Shown one piece after another: positions 44,461 through 53,271 of a DNA stretch of 64,000 nt. The first letter of the stretch is position 1. Each line of letters opens with the position of its first letter. The stretch is from an uncultured Celeribacter sp. (GTDB lineage: Bacteria > Pseudomonadota > Alphaproteobacteria > Rhodobacterales > Rhodobacteraceae). Below the pieces are notes generated by a model. It had not been told where the DNA came from and searched no databases. It saw only the letters and a list, made by a program, of their open reading frames with translations. The position numbers were made by a program, and so were the translations under genes. Location of the stretch: contig NZ_OY781106.1 of assembly GCF_963676475.1 (NCBI RefSeq), forward strand, positions 992,001 to 1,056,000, read 5' to 3'.

Positions 44461-44768
44461 CGCCGCGACAGGGCGCCGACCAAAAAACCTGCGATCGCTG
44501 CGAAGCCGATGGTCATAAGCGGGTGCGCTGCAACGGATTCCTCCAATTGTGCCTCTGCGGAGCGGCCCTTGCTCTCGGCATAATGCTTCGCTTCGTCAAA
44601 GCCTTCCGCGATGTCCGCAGCCATGCGGCTCCCGCGCCGTCCCGCGATCCCGCTGACAGTCTCAGCGAGCTGCGACATGTCCTCCCGCAGGGCGGCCAAT
44701 TGACGACTGACCGCCTCGATATCAGTTGCGGCGGTGGGTTGCGGGTTCGTCTTGCTATCAAGTGACAT
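44457..44768 (-). CDS. DUF883 / ElaB-YqjD-like protein
   Basis: 103 residues: an amphipathic coiled-coil N-terminal part (AVSRQLAALREDMSQLAETV) and a C-terminal membrane anchor with glycine motif (MTIGFAAIAGFLVGALSRR). Members in E. coli anchor stationary-phase ribosomes to the membrane. First of a two-gene operon with the holin-like gene. Confidence 0.8.
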   Translation of the reverse strand: MSLDSKTNPQPTAATDIEAVSRQLAALREDMSQLAETVSGIAGRRGSRMAADIAEGFDEAKHYAESKGRSAEAQLEESVAAHPLMTIGFAAIAGFLVGALSRR

Positions 44769-44849
44769 TTTGATTTCCTTTGGTTGGCGGGTTTTGGGGT
44801 GTCGTGGCGTCTGAGGTGCTGTGCGGGCGTGACCTGAATGCGTAGCGCA

Positions 44850-45281
44850 TCAAGTTCTGTCCGAGACCCGGACGACCTCTGCCGCCTGCTCCGTGCCTTC
44901 TCCGCAGAAAGCCTCGTCACAGGCATCGGCCTCGGTTTTTGTCTTTTGAACCAGTTGGTCCTCATGATGCGGCGGACCGTAGATCGTGTAAAACTTGAGC
45001 GCCTCATGACCTGTGCAGATCACATTGTGATGCGCGCCAGCAGGGACGACGAAGCCGTCGCCAGCCTTGACCTTGTGGGTCACCCCGTCGATCACGACCA
45101 TTCCCTTGCCCTCTTCGATGCGAAAGAACTGATCCGTGTCGGCGTGTATCTCGCCGCCGATTTCCGTCCCAGGATCCAGAGACATCAGAACCAATTGCAG
45201 CTTTGTCCCTGAATATAGAACACGCCGAAAGTTGGTGTTCTCTTCTGTCAGTTCTTCGATGTTCGCGACATATCCGATCAT
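44850..45281 (-). CDS. Cupin-domain protein
   Basis: 143 residues, single-domain cupin. Metal-binding motif 1 GGEIHADTDQFFRIEEGKG near residues 41-60 (His, then Asp/Gln and Glu) and motif 2 PAGAHHNV near 81-88. The rest, TGHEALKFYTIYGPPHHEDQ, resembles cupins of the mannose-6-phosphate isomerase-like group found in stress islands. Substrate unknown. Confidence 0.85.
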   Translation of the reverse strand: MIGYVANIEELTEENTNFRRVLYSGTKLQLVLMSLDPGTEIGGEIHADTDQFFRIEEGKGMVVIDGVTHKVKAGDGFVVPAGAHHNVICTGHEALKFYTIYGPPHHEDQLVQKTKTEADACDEAFCGEGTEQAAEVVRVSDRT

Positions 45282-45354
45282 GGTGCCTCTCCGCTCGTTT
45301 CATCGCTTGGCTGGACGACATGACCCTGTGTGCCGCAGGTAAACCTTGGCCGCA

Positions 45355-45368
45355 CTGATCGGCGTTAG
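45355..45368. promoter_or_regulatory. YTRAY-N4-RTYAR palindrome (CTGAT-N4-GTTAG)
   Basis: 74 bases upstream of the cupin start codon. Fits the island consensus. The 245-base gap around it holds no gene. Confidence 0.5.
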
Positions 45369-45526
45369 CAGCATGATGCGTTTCACTTCGCTGCGGTTCG
45401 ATTGGCCATAATCCGCCTTTGGTCATAAGTGCTCACCACGGGCGTCATGAATCGCCCTGCTTCATTTCATGGCCCGATAAAGCGGCCTCTCGCCGCGGCC
45501 TACTACCGTCAAATAAGGACTTGGGA

Positions 45527-46310
45527 TCAGGTCTGGTAAACGTAGGTGCCGGGCGCCGCTACGATCGGGACTAAGCCCTTGTCTGGCGCACTGATGGAGG
45601 GTGCCGGCGCGACACCGCTGCTTTTCCCTTCCAGCCAAGACTTCCACGCGGACCACCAAGAGCCCGGTTGCGGCGTATTTTGCGCAACCCAGGCTTCGGG
45701 GCCGATATAAAGCGCCCCGGCGGCACGACGCGAGATCCGATGGTGACCGCGCGCTAGCTTTGGTTCGTTGATGATCCCGCGGTTGTGGCCTCCGCTCGTC
45801 AAAACAAAAGTCATATCGCTGTCGGTAAACAGTTGGGTTTTGTAGACGGACTTCCACGGCGCGATGTGGTCGGTTGCATAATCCCACCAGTCCTGCACCG
45901 CGAGAAACCCCTGCTGCATGTTTCTGAACGGCGGCTTTTCCCATCCGGGATTCCGGAAACGATGATCGTATGCCTTTGGCACAAAGGCCGGTTCCGCGTC
46001 GCTGTTTGGCAAAAGCGACTGCCCCAACAGCCTTGTCATGTTTTCCTGCGCGCGCGGCCAATTCAAGTTGGCGGCCCGGAGCCTGGGCCAGATGCTGTGC
46101 CCAATCGCTCCAAGCTTCGATGAACGCATGGGGGGACACGCCGGCCGACATGTAGGCGACCGCTGCCCGTGAGGCGCGATCAAGGTTTTCGTGTGGATGC
46201 GCCTTTGTTGACTCGGCTTGCTGCTGTGATGCAGTGGCGATCTTAGCGGGAAGCGGGACCTGCGGCGCGTCTCGCGCAGGTGCCTTGGGCTGCTGAGTGC
46301 GCTTGGTCAT
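45527..46310 (-). pseudogene. phaC: Poly(3-hydroxyalkanoate) synthase remnant with internal deletion and frameshift
   Basis: N-terminal frame (VAYMSAGVSPHAFIEAWSDW, then LAQAPGRQLELAARA) shifts near 46045 into QENMTRLLGQSLLPNSDAEP and the PhaC_N-like segment DHRFRNPGWEKPPFRNMQQG. After YATDHI it jumps to the C-terminal end of PhaC (APWKSVYKTQLFTDSDMTFV, LTSGGHNRGIINEPK, APGTYVYQT). The central lipase-like region with the catalytic Cys box is missing, so no polymer synthesis is expected. phaC often accompanies this kind of stress island. Divergent from the N-ATPase operon. Confidence 0.85.
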
Positions 46311-46431
46311 CTTTGCGATCCTATGCTGATGCGTTTTTGTCTGAACGCCCACTTCCGGATTGATCTGTGCGGGCTGACCAGAGCCTGAGCAGCGCATACG
46401 CCCTGTGTGGCAAACGACCGTGGTGGTCGCA

Positions 46432-46445
46432 TTGATGCAGGTTAG
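46432..46445. promoter_or_regulatory. YTRAY-N4-RTYAR palindrome (TTGAT-N4-GTTAG)
   Basis: In the 268-base divergent gap, 133 bases before atpD and 122 bases before the phaC remnant. The left half is identical to the classical FNR half-site TTGAT. Confidence 0.5.
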
Positions 46446-46578
46446 CGCCCACCGTCGCGCAGAGTTCTATTCTTCTTCCAAGTGTTCCCAGCAGACTGCC
46501 GTTTTCTGGCTGGTTGCCCGCGACAGGAAAGCAAAGAGGCCCCGTTTGACACCCAAACGCTCAGATCCAACACCGAAG

Positions 46579-48057
46579 ATGGACAATACCCGCGTCGGGA
46601 GCGGCGCACAGGTGGATGATTGCGATTTGCCTCACCACGGTGTTGTGCATGCCGTCCGCGGAGCGGTCGTGGATGTCGTCTTTGCCGGGGCCGAGCTTCC
46701 GCCGATCAATTCTGCTCTGGTCGTGAAATGGGACCGCCCGACCGTCCTTACTCTCGAAGTCCACAGCCACCTCGACCAGAAAACCGTCCGTGCGGTGGCG
46801 TTCCAATCCACCGCGGGCCTTGCCCGTGGCGTTTCGGTCCATGCCAGCGGCGGGTCGGTTACCGTGCCCGTGGGCGAAGCGGTTCTTGGAAGGCTTCTGG
46901 ATGTCGTGGGTAAGGTGCAGGACGAAGGGCCTGCCCTTCCTGACGATACACCGCGACGGTCGATCCACGCCCTGCCACCGCTTCTGAAATCCCAGACTGG
47001 CGCCACCGATGTGTTCGAGACGGGGATCAAGGTGATCGACCTGCTGACGCCGATGGCTCAGGGCGGCAAGGCCGCGATGTTCGGCGGTGCCGGGGTCGGC
47101 AAAACCGTTCTGGTGATGGAACTGATCCGCGCCATGGTCGAGAAATATGAAGGTATTTCGGTCTTCGCGGGCGTCGGTGAGAGATCACGCGAGGGGCATG
47201 AACTGCTGACTGAAATGCAGGACTCGGGCGTTCTGGAGCGCACCGTGCTGGTATACGGCCAAATGAACGAGCCACCCGGAGCGCGCTGGCGGGCTCCGCT
47301 CACAGCCTTGACGATTTCGGAATATTTCCGCGACCAGAAGCACAAGAACGTCCTTCTTCTGATGGATAACGTGTTCCGCTTCGTCCAGGCCGGGGCCGAG
47401 GTATCCAGCTTGCTGGGCCGCCTGCCTTCGCGCGTGGGGTACCAGCCAACACTGGCGACCGAAGTGGCGGGGCTGCAAGAACGAATAGCATCGGTGGCGG
47501 GCTCCGCCGTGACCGCCATTCAGGCGGTCTATGTGCCAGCTGACGATTTTACCGACCCCGCGGTGACCACGATTTCCGGGCACATGGATTGCGTGATCAT
47601 GCTGTCGCGCGCTCAGGCCTCCGAAGGGTTCTATCCGGCGATTGACCCGCTGGGCTCGTCATCGATGCTGCTCGATCCGCTGATAGTCGGTGACGCGCAT
47701 TACCAGACCGCCGAGGCGGTCCGGCAGACGCTGGCAAGGTTCCGCGAGTTGACTGACATCATTTCGCTGCTGGGAGTCGAGGAACTGGGCACTGCCGACC
47801 GATTGATCGTCAAACGCGCACGCCGGTTGCAGCGGTTCCTGACCCAGCCCTTCATGGTGACCGAGGCCTTTACTGGCACACCGGGCGCCAGCGTGCCCCT
47901 CGCTGAGACCCTCTCGGGGTGCCGCGCCATTCTGGACGGCGAAGCCGACGCGTGGTCCGAAAGCTCGCTCTACATGATCGGAACGCTGGAGGACGCAAGA
48001 AAGAAAGAGGCCGCTGCCAATGCCTCGGACGCCACCGACGCTGAGGAAGCGGCATGA
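46579..48057 (+). CDS. atpD: N-type ATPase subunit beta
   Basis: 492 residues, catalytic subunit of a second, N-type F1Fo ATPase. P-loop GGAGVGKTVL near residue 172, VGERSREG, DNVFRFVQAG, and PADDFTDPA segments are intact. The regulatory DELSEED motif is replaced by EELGTAD. First gene of atpDCQRBEFAG, the order that defines N-ATPases, which occur as extra operons beside the housekeeping enzyme. The start before DNTRVGSGAQ is chosen because upstream residues do not fit the family. Confidence 0.95.
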   Translation: MDNTRVGSGAQVDDCDLPHHGVVHAVRGAVVDVVFAGAELPPINSALVVKWDRPTVLTLEVHSHLDQKTVRAVAFQSTAGLARGVSVHASGGSVTVPVGEAVLGRLLDVVGKVQDEGPALPDDTPRRSIHALPPLLKSQTGATDVFETGIKVIDLLTPMAQGGKAAMFGGAGVGKTVLVMELIRAMVEKYEGISVFAGVGERSREGHELLTEMQDSGVLERTVLVYGQMNEPPGARWRAPLTALTISEYFRDQKHKNVLLLMDNVFRFVQAGAEVSSLLGRLPSRVGYQPTLATEVAGLQERIASVAGSAVTAIQAVYVPADDFTDPAVTTISGHMDCVIMLSRAQASEGFYPAIDPLGSSSMLLDPLIVGDAHYQTAEAVRQTLARFRELTDIISLLGVEELGTADRLIVKRARRLQRFLTQPFMVTEAFTGTPGASVPLAETLSGCRAILDGEADAWSESSLYMIGTLEDARKKEAAANASDATDAEEAA

Positions 48058-48464
48058 GATTGCGCATCGTGACCCCTCTGTCCGTCGTTGTGGACGAGGA
48101 TGCGGAAAGCTTGCGGGCTCAGGACGCCAGCGGCAGCTTCGGCATTCGGCCCGGCCACGCCCCATTCCTGACCGCGCTCGCGGTTTCCATCGTCAGTTGG
48201 AAGAGCGCCGGGCTCGAACGTTTCTGCGCCTTGCGCGGCGGGGTGCTGACCGTGACCGGCGGTAGCACGGTCGCGATCGCAACCCGCGAAGCGGTGGCGG
48301 GCGACGATCTGGCCACGCTGGACACTGAGGTTCTGACCCGGTTTCAGACCGACGCGGACGAAGAACGGGTCGAACATGTCGAGACGATGCGCCTGCAAAT
48401 GAACGCCATCCGCAAGATGATCATCGGCTTGCGCCGGGGCGCAGACAAAGGACAGTTCCGGTGA
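48054..48464 (+). CDS. atpC: N-type ATPase subunit epsilon
   Basis: 136 residues. N-terminal beta-sandwich (MRLRIVTPLSVVVDEDAESL; FGIRPGHAPFLTAL) and C-terminal helices. Part of the central stalk with gamma. The ATG overlaps the atpD stop, and its own stop overlaps the next start, so the operon is tightly coupled. In N-ATPases epsilon follows beta directly instead of ending the operon after it as in the ordinary order. Confidence 0.92.
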   Translation: MRLRIVTPLSVVVDEDAESLRAQDASGSFGIRPGHAPFLTALAVSIVSWKSAGLERFCALRGGVLTVTGGSTVAIATREAVAGDDLATLDTEVLTRFQTDADEERVEHVETMRLQMNAIRKMIIGLRRGADKGQFR

Positions 48465-48754
48465 CCGATGACCCATCTGAGCCCCCAGAAACCGATCCTC
48501 TGGTCGAGGAAATCCGCAAGCATCGCAGCCGACGCGAACAGTGGCTGCGCGAAGGTGACATGTCCGTCGGTCGACGTCTGGCGCAGATCGGTGTTCTGGG
48601 CTGGATCTTCGTGGTGCCGACGCTTGCGGGCCTGTTCTTCGGACGCTGGCTCGATGCGCAATTTGAGACAGGCATCTTCTGGAGCGCCCCGATGATGCTG
48701 CTCGGGCTTTGCATAGGCGGCTGGACCGCTTGGAAAGCGATGAACGCACGATGA
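48461..48754 (+). CDS. atpQ: N-type ATPase accessory subunit AtpQ
   Basis: 97 residues, with two membrane helices (GVLGWIFVVPTLAGLFFGRW near 44-63 and APMMLLGLCIGGWTAWKAM near 75-93). AtpZ/AtpI-related protein typical of the N-ATPase operon's third position. It may help c-ring assembly or ion supply. GTG start overlapping the atpC stop. Confidence 0.88.
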   Translation: MTDDPSEPPETDPLVEEIRKHRSRREQWLREGDMSVGRRLAQIGVLGWIFVVPTLAGLFFGRWLDAQFETGIFWSAPMMLLGLCIGGWTAWKAMNAR

Positions 48755-49041
48755 CCGATCCCTCCACTCTCCCGCTAATCGTCCTTCTTCCGATCTGCTT
48801 TCTGGGTGGGCTCTTCATCGGGTGGGGCTATTTCCGTGCGCTTCGCGAGACTGCCAACCTGATCGTCGAAGGGGGCAAACCGCTCAGGGCAATGGTCCTG
48901 ACCCTCGCGCGCATCTCGCTTCTGGCCACCGGCTTCTTCATCGCCGTGCTGGCAAGCGGCCTTGCCCTGTTGGCGGCCCTTGCGGGGGTCCTCTGCGCCA
49001 AGTGGATCCTGCTCCGCAGGATGGGAGATATCCAAACATGA
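48751..49041 (+). CDS. atpR: N-type ATPase accessory subunit AtpR
   Basis: 96 residues, three membrane helices. AtpR is unique to N-ATPases and is thought to contact the c-ring through conserved Arg residues; an Arg in YFRALRETANL and several in the ARISL and LLRRMG regions are visible. Four-base overlaps on both sides. Confidence 0.88.
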   Translation: MTDPSTLPLIVLLPICFLGGLFIGWGYFRALRETANLIVEGGKPLRAMVLTLARISLLATGFFIAVLASGLALLAALAGVLCAKWILLRRMGDIQT

Positions 49042-49751
49042 ACTCTCCGCTCGACTCCACCGTTTTGTTCCAGATCGGACCGATTCAGATCACGCAAGCC
49101 ATTGTCACGACATGGACGATCATAGCGATACTGGTGATCGGGGCGTTCCTCTTGACGCGGCGGCTTAACCTCAGACCAACCCGGCGCCAGGCAGCGCTGG
49201 AGCTGATGGTCGCCACGCTCGATACCCAGGTCACCGAGACAACAGGCGCGGCACCCGCCCCCTATCGCGGGTTCATCGGCACGCTCTTTCTGTTCATTCT
49301 CGTGGCGAATTGGTCCTCGCTTGTACCGGGGATCGACCCTCCGACCGCACAGCTTGAAACCGATGCCGCGCTCGCCGTTCTGGTGTTCCTGTCCGTGATC
49401 TGGTTCGGCATACGCGCGGGCGGCGTTGGCGGCTGGCTGAAATCCTTCGCCGCGCCAAACCCGGTGATGATCCCGCTGAACATCCTGCAAAGCCTGACGC
49501 GGGTCTTTTCCATGTTCGTCCGCCTCTTCGGCAACGTGATGAGTGGGGTGTTCGTCATCGGCATCGTCGCCTCGCTGGCAGGGCTGCTGGTGCCGATCCC
49601 GCTGATGGCGCTCGATCTGCTGACCGGCCTCGTGCAGGCCTATATCTTCGCGGTGCTGGCAATGGTGTTCATTACCTCTGCGGTTGAGAGCGGCGCGCCC
49701 AGCCCTCCGAATACCGACCTTGCCCCTTCCCAAACGAAAAAGGAGTCATGA
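49038..49751 (+). CDS. atpB: N-type ATPase subunit a
   Basis: 237 residues with about five or six membrane helices. The essential Arg of the ion half-channels is in SLTRVFSMFVRLFGNVMSG near residues 155-173, followed by LQAYIFAVLAMVFI-like helix ends (VQAYIFAVLAMVFITSAVE). Short compared with housekeeping a-subunits, as is usual for the N-type. Overlaps atpR by four bases and atpE by four. Confidence 0.93.
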   Translation: MNSPLDSTVLFQIGPIQITQAIVTTWTIIAILVIGAFLLTRRLNLRPTRRQAALELMVATLDTQVTETTGAAPAPYRGFIGTLFLFILVANWSSLVPGIDPPTAQLETDAALAVLVFLSVIWFGIRAGGVGGWLKSFAAPNPVMIPLNILQSLTRVFSMFVRLFGNVMSGVFVIGIVASLAGLLVPIPLMALDLLTGLVQAYIFAVLAMVFITSAVESGAPSPPNTDLAPSQTKKES

Positions 49752-49996
49752 TGGAATATCTCAGCTTGGCCAGCATCTTCTGCGCCGCCTTTGCAGTGGC
49801 CTTCGGCGCTATCGGACCCGCACTTGCCGAAGGGCGCGCCGTTGCCGCCGCGATGGATGCCATCGCCCGCCAGCCCGATGCGGCAAACACGATTTCGCGC
49901 ACGCTGTTCGTTGGGCTTGCGATGATCGAGACGACGGCAATCTATTGTCTGGTGATTGCGCTCCTGCTGCTCTTCGCCAACCCGCTACTGGCATGA
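49748..49996 (+). CDS. atpE: N-type ATPase subunit c with two carboxylates
   Basis: 82 residues, two helices. Helix 2 has the ion-binding Glu in AMIETTAIYCLV, the ETTxxY pattern that resembles Na+-type c-rings. Helix 1 has Glu (GPALAEGRAV) at the place where Ilyobacter-type Na+ rings have Gln. A second acidic residue is a known trait of N-type rings, and at least one characterised member is proton-specific, so ion choice cannot be read off. Two adjacent ATGs (49748, 49751); GGAG seven bases upstream. Confidence 0.92.
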   Translation: MMEYLSLASIFCAAFAVAFGAIGPALAEGRAVAAAMDAIARQPDAANTISRTLFVGLAMIETTAIYCLVIALLLLFANPLLA

Positions 49997-50000
49997 GCGC

Positions 50001-50738
50001 ATGACCCTCGATTGGTGGGGACTCGGTCTTCAGGCCATCAACGTCCTGATCCTTGTCTGGCTGCTCAGCCGCGTGTTCTGGCGTCCGGTTGCCGGGGCCA
50101 TCACCCGGCGGCAGGAAGCGGCGCAGGCCATGCTGGATGAAGGCAAGACAGCACAAGCGAAAGCCGACGCTGCGCTGGCCGAGGTGGTTGAGACCCGCGC
50201 AGGCATCGCGTCGGAACGCGATGCCATACTTGTCGAGGCCAAGGCAGCGGCGGACACAGTCGCGAAAGCCACGCTGAAGGATGCGCAAACCAAGGCAGAC
50301 TCCCTGATTGCTGCGGCGCGCACCGCCATTGACCGCGACCGAAACACCGCGCGGAAAGAGAACGCAACGAGGGCCGCCGAATTGTCGGTCGAGATTGCAG
50401 CCCGGCTTCTGGCACGGTTCGACACAGCCGAGGTTCAGGCGGCGTTCCTGGTGCAACTTGTCGAGGCGATCGCGGATATGTCCGCCGCGGACCGCAAGGC
50501 GCTGATGGCCTCGGATGCAGACATCGAGATCGTCACAGCGACAAACATGGAGGGTGCGGAGAGCGTCAATATCGAACGCGCGGTAAAGGATGCGTTGGGC
50601 GGCACGCCCAGCCTTCGTGTTGTCACCGATCACAGTCTGATCGCTGGACTGGAACTGCGCAGCGGGCATTTCGTGCTTCATAACAGCTGGCGTGCCGACC
50701 TCGAGAACATCCTGAAGGAGATCGAGAATGCCAACTGA
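50001..50738 (+). CDS. atpF: N-type ATPase subunit b fused to a delta-like domain
   Basis: 245 residues, much longer than the ordinary b subunit (~160). One membrane helix (NVLILVWLLSRVFWRPVAGA), an Ala-rich coiled stalk to about residue 150, then a C-terminal globular part ending VVTDHSLIAGLELRSGHFVL, HNSWRADLENIL, which resembles the delta subunit's last domain. No separate delta gene (atpH) exists in the operon, so this fusion likely supplies the stator link. Overlaps atpA by 11 bases. Confidence 0.92.
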   Translation: MTLDWWGLGLQAINVLILVWLLSRVFWRPVAGAITRRQEAAQAMLDEGKTAQAKADAALAEVVETRAGIASERDAILVEAKAAADTVAKATLKDAQTKADSLIAAARTAIDRDRNTARKENATRAAELSVEIAARLLARFDTAEVQAAFLVQLVEAIADMSAADRKALMASDADIEIVTATNMEGAESVNIERAVKDALGGTPSLRVVTDHSLIAGLELRSGHFVLHNSWRADLENILKEIENAN

Positions 50739-52251
50739 CGCGCCAGACTGGTTCGCCTCGGCGCAAAGTGCGGTGCGTCGCGCGGCACTGGGTCCGCGAG
50801 CCGAACACAGGGGCCGTGTCGAGGAGATCGGGGACGGTGTGGCGATGATCTCGGGCTTGCACGATGTGCGGCTGGACGAAGTTCTGCGGTTCGAGGGCGG
50901 CCAATTCGGGTTCGCTCGGGTTCTGGACCCCGATCTGATCGGCTGCGTGTTCGTTGACGCGGCGACCAAGGTCGAAGCGGGCGACGCCGTCTTCGGCACA
51001 GGCGAAGTCGTGAGCGTGCCTGTCGGCGGCGCGCTGCTTGGGCGTATCGTCGACCCACTTGGCCGCCCGCTGGACGGAAAGGGGGCAATTGAGGCCGAAG
51101 AGCGGTGGCCGATCGAGCGCCCGGCGCCCTCAATCATCGAACGCGATCTCGTGACTCAGCCGGTGCAAACCGGGATACTCGTGATGGACACGCTGTTCGC
51201 GCTTGGCCGTGGCCAGCGCGAGTTGATTGTCGGCGACCATTCCACCGGAAAGACGACTCTGGCCACCGACACGATGATCGCCCAAGCGCACAGCGACATG
51301 ATCTGCGTCTACGTCGCAGTGGGGCAAAAGACATCCAGCGTACGCCGCGCCATCGAGGCTCTGCAGGCGCATGGGAATTTCGCACGCTGCATCGTGATGG
51401 TCGCGGGCTCCGCCTCGGCGCCGGGGCTGCAATGGATAGCACCCTACGCGGGCACGACAATGGCAGAATATTTCCGCGACCGGGGCGAGCACGCCCTTGT
51501 AGTGATAGACGATCTGTCGAAGCACGCCGCCACACACCGCGAGATCGCCCTTCTGACCCGGCAATCTCCAGGGCGCGAGGCCTATCCGGGGGACGTGTTC
51601 TACATACACGCCCGCCTGCTTGAACGTGCGGCCAAGCTGTCTCCGGCGCGTGGCGGCGGGTCTCTGACCGCCTTGCCGATTGCGGAGACCGATGCCGGAA
51701 ACCTGTCGGCCTACATCCCGACCAACCTGATCTCGATCACCGATGGGCAGATCGTGCTGGATGCGGATCTGTTCCATCAGGGGCAGAAGCCCGCAGTGGA
51801 TGTGGGGCTGAGCGTCAGCCGTGTCGGCGGCAAGACCCAGGCGCCCGTGCTGCGCAAGGCGGCCGGCACGCTGCGCCTCGACTACGCGCAGTTTCTGGAG
51901 TTGGAGGTCTTTACCCGGTTCGGGGGCATGCCGGAAGGTCGCGTGCGCGAACAACTCAGACGCGGGAAAAGGATCCGCACGATCCTGCGCCAGCCGCAGA
52001 ATGCGCCGCTTCGCTTGGCCGATGAGGTGGCGCTCCTGCTCGCCGTGCAGTCGGGACTGCTTGACCCCCTGTCACTCGATGCTGTTGCCACCTTTCGGGA
52101 TGAACTGCCGTCAGCGCTTGACCGGGACGCCGCCGATGCCCTGCGCGTCCTTTCCGAGACCGGGGAACTGAATGAGACGGCACGGGCCGCCCTGATGGCC
52201 GCGATGACCCGCCTTGCGACGCAGCTTGGCGATACGGAGCCAGCGACATGA
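50728..52251 (+). CDS. atpA: N-type ATPase subunit alpha
   Basis: 507 residues. P-loop GDHSTGKTTL near residue 169, YVAVGQKTSSVRRA, APYAGTTMAEYFRD, VIDDLSKHA and SLTALPIAETDAGNLSAYIP all match F1 alpha, with the arginine-finger region VSRVGGKTQ (GLSVSRVGGKTQAPVLRK). Non-catalytic nucleotide-binding partner of beta. Four-base overlap with atpG. Confidence 0.95.
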   Translation: MPTDAPDWFASAQSAVRRAALGPRAEHRGRVEEIGDGVAMISGLHDVRLDEVLRFEGGQFGFARVLDPDLIGCVFVDAATKVEAGDAVFGTGEVVSVPVGGALLGRIVDPLGRPLDGKGAIEAEERWPIERPAPSIIERDLVTQPVQTGILVMDTLFALGRGQRELIVGDHSTGKTTLATDTMIAQAHSDMICVYVAVGQKTSSVRRAIEALQAHGNFARCIVMVAGSASAPGLQWIAPYAGTTMAEYFRDRGEHALVVIDDLSKHAATHREIALLTRQSPGREAYPGDVFYIHARLLERAAKLSPARGGGSLTALPIAETDAGNLSAYIPTNLISITDGQIVLDADLFHQGQKPAVDVGLSVSRVGGKTQAPVLRKAAGTLRLDYAQFLELEVFTRFGGMPEGRVREQLRRGKRIRTILRQPQNAPLRLADEVALLLAVQSGLLDPLSLDAVATFRDELPSALDRDAADALRVLSETGELNETARAALMAAMTRLATQLGDTEPAT

Positions 52252-53102
52252 CCGAACGACTGGCCGATGTCAGCGCCCGGATCGACGGAATTCGCCAGTT
52301 GGGGGCAGTGGTAAACGCGATGAAGGGCATCGCCGCGGCGCGGGCTAGCACCGCCCGTGCCGAGATCAAAGCAGTTGACAGCTATGCCTCGACCATTGCC
52401 GCCGCCATATCCGATGCACTTGGCCCGGCGAGTCCCTCATCATCGGCCAATACCTCCGAAAGCCGAGCCGGCGGCAGCATCGGTCTTTTGGTATTCTGCG
52501 CAGAACAGGGCTTTGCTGGCGCCTTCAGTGAACGCGTTCTGGACAGCATCGAGGACGACTTGTCGGCCACCAGCTTGTTTCTGATCGGCACCCGCGGCCT
52601 GTCCATCGCTGCGGCGCGTGGGCTCGATCCGGTCTGGTCTGCGCCGATGTCCTCGCACACGCCCGGCATCCCGAAACTGGCCGATCAGATTACCAAGGCG
52701 ATCTACCGCGCCCTGGGCGAGGGTCATTTTGAGCGCATGGATATGATCCATGCCGGATGGGCGTCCGGGCGACCTCAAGTCCTCCGGCAGGTTCTGTTGC
52801 CAGTCGATCTGTCGGCCCTGCCGCCGCCCGGGACGACACGTCCGCTGACCCAGCTTCCAACGGACGCCCTGATCAATAGTCTCAGCGGGGACTATCTCCA
52901 TGCCCTAATGTGCAAGGCGGCGCTTCATGCCTTTGCCGCTGAAAACGAGTCAAGAATGGAGGCCATGTCCGCCGCGGGCAGCCAGATCACGCGCGAGTTG
53001 GGCGAATTCGAAGCGACGCTGCGCCAGGTACGACAAGAAGCGATCACAGCCGAAATCATCGAACTGGGGACCGGGACCGCGTCCGCGCGAGGCGTAAGGT
53101 GA
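52248..53102 (+). CDS. atpG: N-type ATPase subunit gamma
   Basis: 284 residues. N-terminal rotor helix (RLADVSARIDGIRQLGAVVN, AMKGIAAARA) and C-terminal helix (AENESRMEAMSAAGSQITRE, LGEFEATLRQVRQEAITAEI) frame a Rossmann-like centre. Last gene of the N-ATPase operon. Divergent in sequence from housekeeping gamma, as usual for the N-type. Confidence 0.9.
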   Translation: MTERLADVSARIDGIRQLGAVVNAMKGIAAARASTARAEIKAVDSYASTIAAAISDALGPASPSSSANTSESRAGGSIGLLVFCAEQGFAGAFSERVLDSIEDDLSATSLFLIGTRGLSIAAARGLDPVWSAPMSSHTPGIPKLADQITKAIYRALGEGHFERMDMIHAGWASGRPQVLRQVLLPVDLSALPPPGTTRPLTQLPTDALINSLSGDYLHALMCKAALHAFAAENESRMEAMSAAGSQITRELGEFEATLRQVRQEAITAEIIELGTGTASARGVR

Positions 53103-53129
53103 GCGTTACAGGGCTATCGTAGCCTCCTA

Positions 53130-53143
53130 TTGATCTGGGTAAG
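53130..53143. promoter_or_regulatory. Degenerate YTRAY-N4-RTYAR-like site (TTGAT-N4-GTAAG)
   Basis: Located between atpG and the next small gene. One half deviates from the consensus (GTAAG). The weakest of the nine island sites. Confidence 0.35.
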
Positions 53144-53271
53144 TACAAGGTAACGCGATTTCCGTCATGTTGGTCGTCACCAAAGGTGTGGCACCCGCCC
53201 GTTTTGGTTCGACCGGCGCCATGACATCGGCCAGTTCGGCTCATGCAAACGGCGCCCAAAAGGATCCCGCA

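Noticed and set aside
45462..46397. Intact 311-residue protein at the phaC locus
   Set aside because: Only its N-terminal part is PhaC-like. The rest is out-of-frame reading; PhaC similarity continues in the other frame, so this is a frameshifted remnant.
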